Assembly: GCA_005882905.1 (NCBI GenBank)
Contig: VBBG01000048.1
Span: 7,117-15,301, forward strand
Source of the DNA: Candidatus Bathyarchaeota archaeon
GTDB lineage: Archaea > Thermoproteota > Bathyarchaeia > 40CM-2-53-6
Direction: 5' to 3'
Length of the DNA stretch: 8,185 bases
The notes beneath the pieces are model-generated. The model was not told where the DNA came from and did not search any database. It was given only the letters and a program-made list of their open reading frames with translations. Positions 6,781 through 8,185 of this stretch are shown in pieces; position 1 is the stretch's first letter; the number at the start of each line of letters is the position of its first letter. The position numbers and the translations under genes were made by a program.

Positions 6781-6860
6781 GTCGGCGCTGGGGAAAGCCA
6801 ATTAGGGCCTTGTCCCGGGCTTGGTTCTCTGCGGGAGCGGTTCTGGCTGGTGTGCGGGAG

Positions 6861-6884
6861 TCCGCTGTCTTACGGCGGCTCGTG
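6861..6884 (+). other. tRNA intron 1 (24 nt), between acceptor stem and D arm, positions 7/8
   Basis: The predicted BHB is exact. Exon bases CGGG (6855-6858) pair with intron CTCG (6879-6882, one G-U) as the 4-bp central helix. The 5' bulge is AG|T (6859-6861) and the 3' bulge TG|T (6883-6885), each cut after the second base. The intron hairpin is CCGC/GCGG (6862-6865 with 6875-6878) with a 9-base loop. These cuts give precisely the acceptor end and the TT of positions 8-9. The position, directly after the acceptor stem, is one of the unusual sites known from intron-rich crenarchaeal tRNAs. Confidence 0.85.
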
Positions 6885-6903
6885 TTGCCAAGCCAGGTCA
6901 AAG

Positions 6904-6934
6904 AGACCCTGGGATGGCTGAAGGGGTCTTGGAC
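6904..6934 (+). other. tRNA intron 2 (31 nt), inside the 3' strand of the D stem
   Basis: Exon TCAA (6898-6901) pairs with intron TTGG (6929-6932, one G-U) as the 4-bp central helix. The 5' bulge is AG|A (6902-6904) and the 3' bulge AC|G (6933-6935), each cut after its second base. The intron helix is GACCC/GGGTC (6905-6909 with 6924-6928) enclosing a 14-base loop. Removal joins G6903 to G6935 and restores the D-stem GGC followed by G26. The outer exon helix is weak, so this resembles a relaxed BHB on the outer side. Confidence 0.85.
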
Positions 6935-7046
6935 GCGCAGGCCTGAGGCGCCTGTCCCGTAGGGGTTCGTGGGTTCAAATCCCACCTCCCGCACCATTTG
7001 GGTTCTGTCGTCGTAAAGTGTGAAGGGTTTCTAGAGTTTTCTGATG

Positions 7047-7058
7047 CCCCCGGGGGGG
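7047..7058. repeat. C5G7 homopolymer palindrome
   Basis: Five C are followed by seven G in an otherwise AT-leaning intergenic region. The block is nearly self-complementary, but without a loop it is not a good hairpin. It lies about 50 bases after tRNA-Leu and directly before the 18-base repeats. Homopolymer length could also be uncertain through sequencing error. Confidence 0.4.
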
Positions 7059-7067
7059 TCACATAAT

Positions 7068-7139
7068 AGATAACAGAAAAAGAATAGTTAGCGGTAAAGA
7101 GAAAGATAACATCTAGAGAATAGATAACGAATCGTCATT
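7068..7139. repeat. Four tandem 18-base units beginning AGATAAC/AGTTAGC
   Basis: Units begin at 7068, 7086, 7104 and 7122, exactly 18 bases apart. Three start with AGATAAC and the second with AGTTAGC. The first three end in a purine-rich segment finishing AGAAT or AGAGAA; the fourth diverges after its first seven to nine bases. The strand is strongly purine-rich. The array sits in the 280-base intergenic region between tRNA-Leu and the convergently oriented P-loop gene. The spacing resembles iteron or operator arrays, but no nearby replication gene is visible, so function is unknown. Confidence 0.65.
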
Positions 7140-7277
7140 GTTTGCTCGTACGGATGGTGACATCCCCCTCGGCACGATAGCGGCTTGCCAACATGCTGAG
7201 AGACTCTAGGGACGGCCAGAAGAAGGAAGCGCCCTGTTATCGACTTTAACGCTTCAGGCTGAACCCTGACATTAGTG

Positions 7278-8153
7278 CTACCTAAGGAGGGGCCAAATGT
7301 ACTTCCAGGCGAAGAAGAGTACCGTCAAGACACCCGCGGCCATAATCACTATGGAAACGCGCCGACCTTTTTTGCTCCGACGTGGCCTAGTCTGAACTGA
7401 TATTTTTTCTTGGAGCAGTGATTTCTTCTTAGGGCTATCAAGCTCGACAGCCGATTTCTTGGGTTCATCATCCTCAACAGCCAATTCCTCCGAAGTTTCA
7501 AGAGAGCCCACGTTCCGCATTAGCCATTTTGTAGAGACTGGCGGTCGTGGAACACGGAAGACCCCGGAGCCTGTCTTTGCCACAAACGCGGTCCATGCGA
7601 GTTCTTTCCTGTCTCGTAGAGCATCGACTTCATGCTGTCGCATTGCGTAGTAGACGACTGGGCCGAGCATCCGCTCGACCTTGTTCGCGTCAAACGTGCC
7701 GGGTGTTCCTGTGCTTCTGACAAGCAGAAGGTCCGCATCAGCACGTAGGTCTATGTCGCCTCCGTAGAAGCGGTGGAGGGCGGCGACCATGATCACAAGC
7801 CCTTGGCGCATGCCGCGTTTGAAGAGTTCGCCTCGGATATCGTACCACTTGTCCAGCCAGTAGTCGATCTTCCTCATCTTCTCTAGCTGTCCATTCGAGT
7901 CTTTTACCGCGACTGTGCCAGAAAGCTTCCTCAATGCTTTCGTCATGTCGTCTGCAAACAGGAGTACTGCCTTCGGGGGTTTCCGGAATCGGCCGAAGAG
8001 CTTGTCAATATTCTGGAATAATGCCGGAAGGTCCCGCGTGGCACGCAAAGCCTTCACATTCCTCTGACCGTATCTACGTACGAGCGCTTGGGCAATCGAT
8101 TCAGCCAAGGTGGTTTTTCCAGTATTCGGTTTCCCGAAGATTATGATGTTCAA
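7278..8153 (-). CDS. P-loop NTPase with C-terminal membrane anchor, family not recognised (5' end possibly outside window)
   Basis: Read from TTG (8151-8153) the product has 291 residues. The N terminus NIIIFGKPNTGKTT carries a Walker A motif (G7 to T14) and AVLLFADDMTK (62-72) looks like Walker B. RSTGTPGTFDANKVERMLG (146-164) could be a sensor or specificity region. Residues about 205-265 are low-complexity linker with an imperfect repeat (AVEDDEPKKS / AVELDSPKKKS), then a basic patch RPRRSKKGRR and one hydrophobic helix (about 266-290) at the very end. This predicts a cytosolic ATPase held to the membrane by a tail anchor. No ribosome binding site precedes the TTG and the frame stays open to the window edge (encoding SSGKDNAIHHL before it), so the true start may lie beyond 8185. 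Fold is clear; function is not. Candidates include a mobile-element packaging or transfer-type ATPase, but nothing nearby confirms this. Confidence 0.8.
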   Translation of the reverse strand: MNIIIFGKPNTGKTTLAESIAQALVRRYGQRNVKALRATRDLPALFQNIDKLFGRFRKPPKAVLLFADDMTKALRKLSGTVAVKDSNGQLEKMRKIDYWLDKWYDIRGELFKRGMRQGLVIMVAALHRFYGGDIDLRADADLLLVRSTGTPGTFDANKVERMLGPVVYYAMRQHEVDALRDRKELAWTAFVAKTGSGVFRVPRPPVSTKWLMRNVGSLETSEELAVEDDEPKKSAVELDSPKKKSLLQEKISVQTRPRRSKKGRRVSIVIMAAGVLTVLFFAWKYIWPLLR

Positions 8154-8185
8154 GTGGTGAATAGCATTGTCTTTGCCGCTCGATT

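Larger units (their letters stand above)
6854..6996 (+). tRNA. tRNA-Leu(GAG) with two non-canonical BHB introns, CCA encoded
   Basis: After removing 6861-6884 and 6904-6934 the exons (6854-6860, 6885-6903, 6935-6996) form a complete class II tRNA. The acceptor GCGGGAG pairs fully with CTCCCGC (6986-6992), followed by A and an encoded CCA. The D stem is GCC/GGC with a GG pair in its loop; the anticodon stem CAGGC/GCCTG is perfect around the loop CTGAGGC, giving anticodon GAG (6945-6947), leucine. A long variable arm (6955-6968, TCCC-GTA-GGGG) is typical of tRNA-Leu. The T stem GTGGG/CCCAC encloses TTCAAAT. Mature length is 85 plus CCA. The anticodon loop itself has no intron. The gene is divergent from the rpl15 operon, with no strong TATA box at the usual distance and only a weak T run after the CCA. 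Splicing would need the archaeal tRNA endonuclease form that accepts non-canonical positions. Confidence 0.93.
6997..7277. other. Intergenic region without a convincing gene
   Basis: This stretch separates tRNA-Leu from the 3' end of the P-loop NTPase gene. It contains the C5G7 block, the 18-base repeats, and a tiny minus-strand ORF at 7135-7194 (19 residues, MLASRYRAEGDVTIRTSKQ). The tiny ORF's frame is open without a start codon for some 14 more codons upstream, so it could be a remnant. No tRNA, rRNA or terminator with a good hairpin and T run was seen. Confidence 0.5.

Noticed and set aside
6831..6884. First GCGGGAG copy as the true acceptor with a 47-nt intron
   Set aside because: The bases after it do not form the required intron helix and bulge, while the second copy gives an exact BHB.
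6752..6997. 81-residue minus-strand ORF containing VREVGFEPTNPYG
   Set aside because: It is the antisense of tRNA-Leu; VGFEPT-type strings are a well-known artefact of translating the complement of a tRNA T arm.
7297..7395. ATG after a strong AAGGAGG on the + strand (7284-7290), 32-codon ORF
   Set aside because: The ORF runs antisense through the membrane-anchor codons of the P-loop gene, has no recognisable features, and the Shine-Dalgarno-like match is probably chance.

Overview
The window is archaeal. The evidence is a ribosomal-protein/secretion operon in archaeal order (uL15, SecY, archaeal-type AdkA, DUF106/EMC3-like protein, eL34, Cmk, eL14, Cbf5), an AN1 zinc finger fused to an M50 protease, and a tRNA gene interrupted by bulge-helix-bulge (BHB) introns. 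Intron-rich tRNAs and the gene content fit the Thermoproteota in the broad sense (Thermoproteia, Nitrososphaeria, Caldarchaeales or Bathyarchaeia-like lineages). I cannot place it more finely from the sequence alone. DNA is moderately GC-rich and TTG starts are common.

Layout. Positions 1-218 hold no convincing ORF but a GC-rich, hairpin-dense stretch on the + strand that may be the 3' part of a structured RNA. A + strand gene (219-1067) encodes the AN1 finger/site-2 protease-like membrane protein. It converges, with a 9-base overlap, on a long minus-strand operon read from 6676 down to 1059: rpl15 - secY - adkA - DUF106 - rpl34e - cmk - rpl14e - cbf5 - small zinc ribbon. Junctions are tight: 8-base overlap secY/adkA, 2-base gap adkA/DUF106, ATGA overlaps at DUF106/rpl34e and rpl34e/cmk. 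Together these genes make ribosome parts, the protein-conducting channel and a YidC/Oxa1-type membrane insertase relative, two nucleotide kinases, and the H/ACA pseudouridine synthase.

Two operon genes carry anomalies. secY has no ATG, GTG or TTG between the uL15 stop codon and a point beyond its first membrane helix, and it lies in the same frame as uL15. cbf5 is broken by a frameshift at its catalytic TLD motif.

Upstream of the operon, on the + strand, lies a tRNA-Leu(GAG) gene (6854-6996) with two introns of 24 and 31 nt, both at non-canonical positions (between acceptor and D arm, and in the 3' side of the D stem). Each fits a 3-4-3 BHB splice motif whose predicted cuts restore a clean tRNA. 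Beyond it is a 280-base intergenic region with a CCCCCGGGGGGG block and four 18-base tandem units. The right edge holds a minus-strand P-loop NTPase of unrecognised family with a C-terminal membrane anchor, probably truncated at its N terminus by the window edge.
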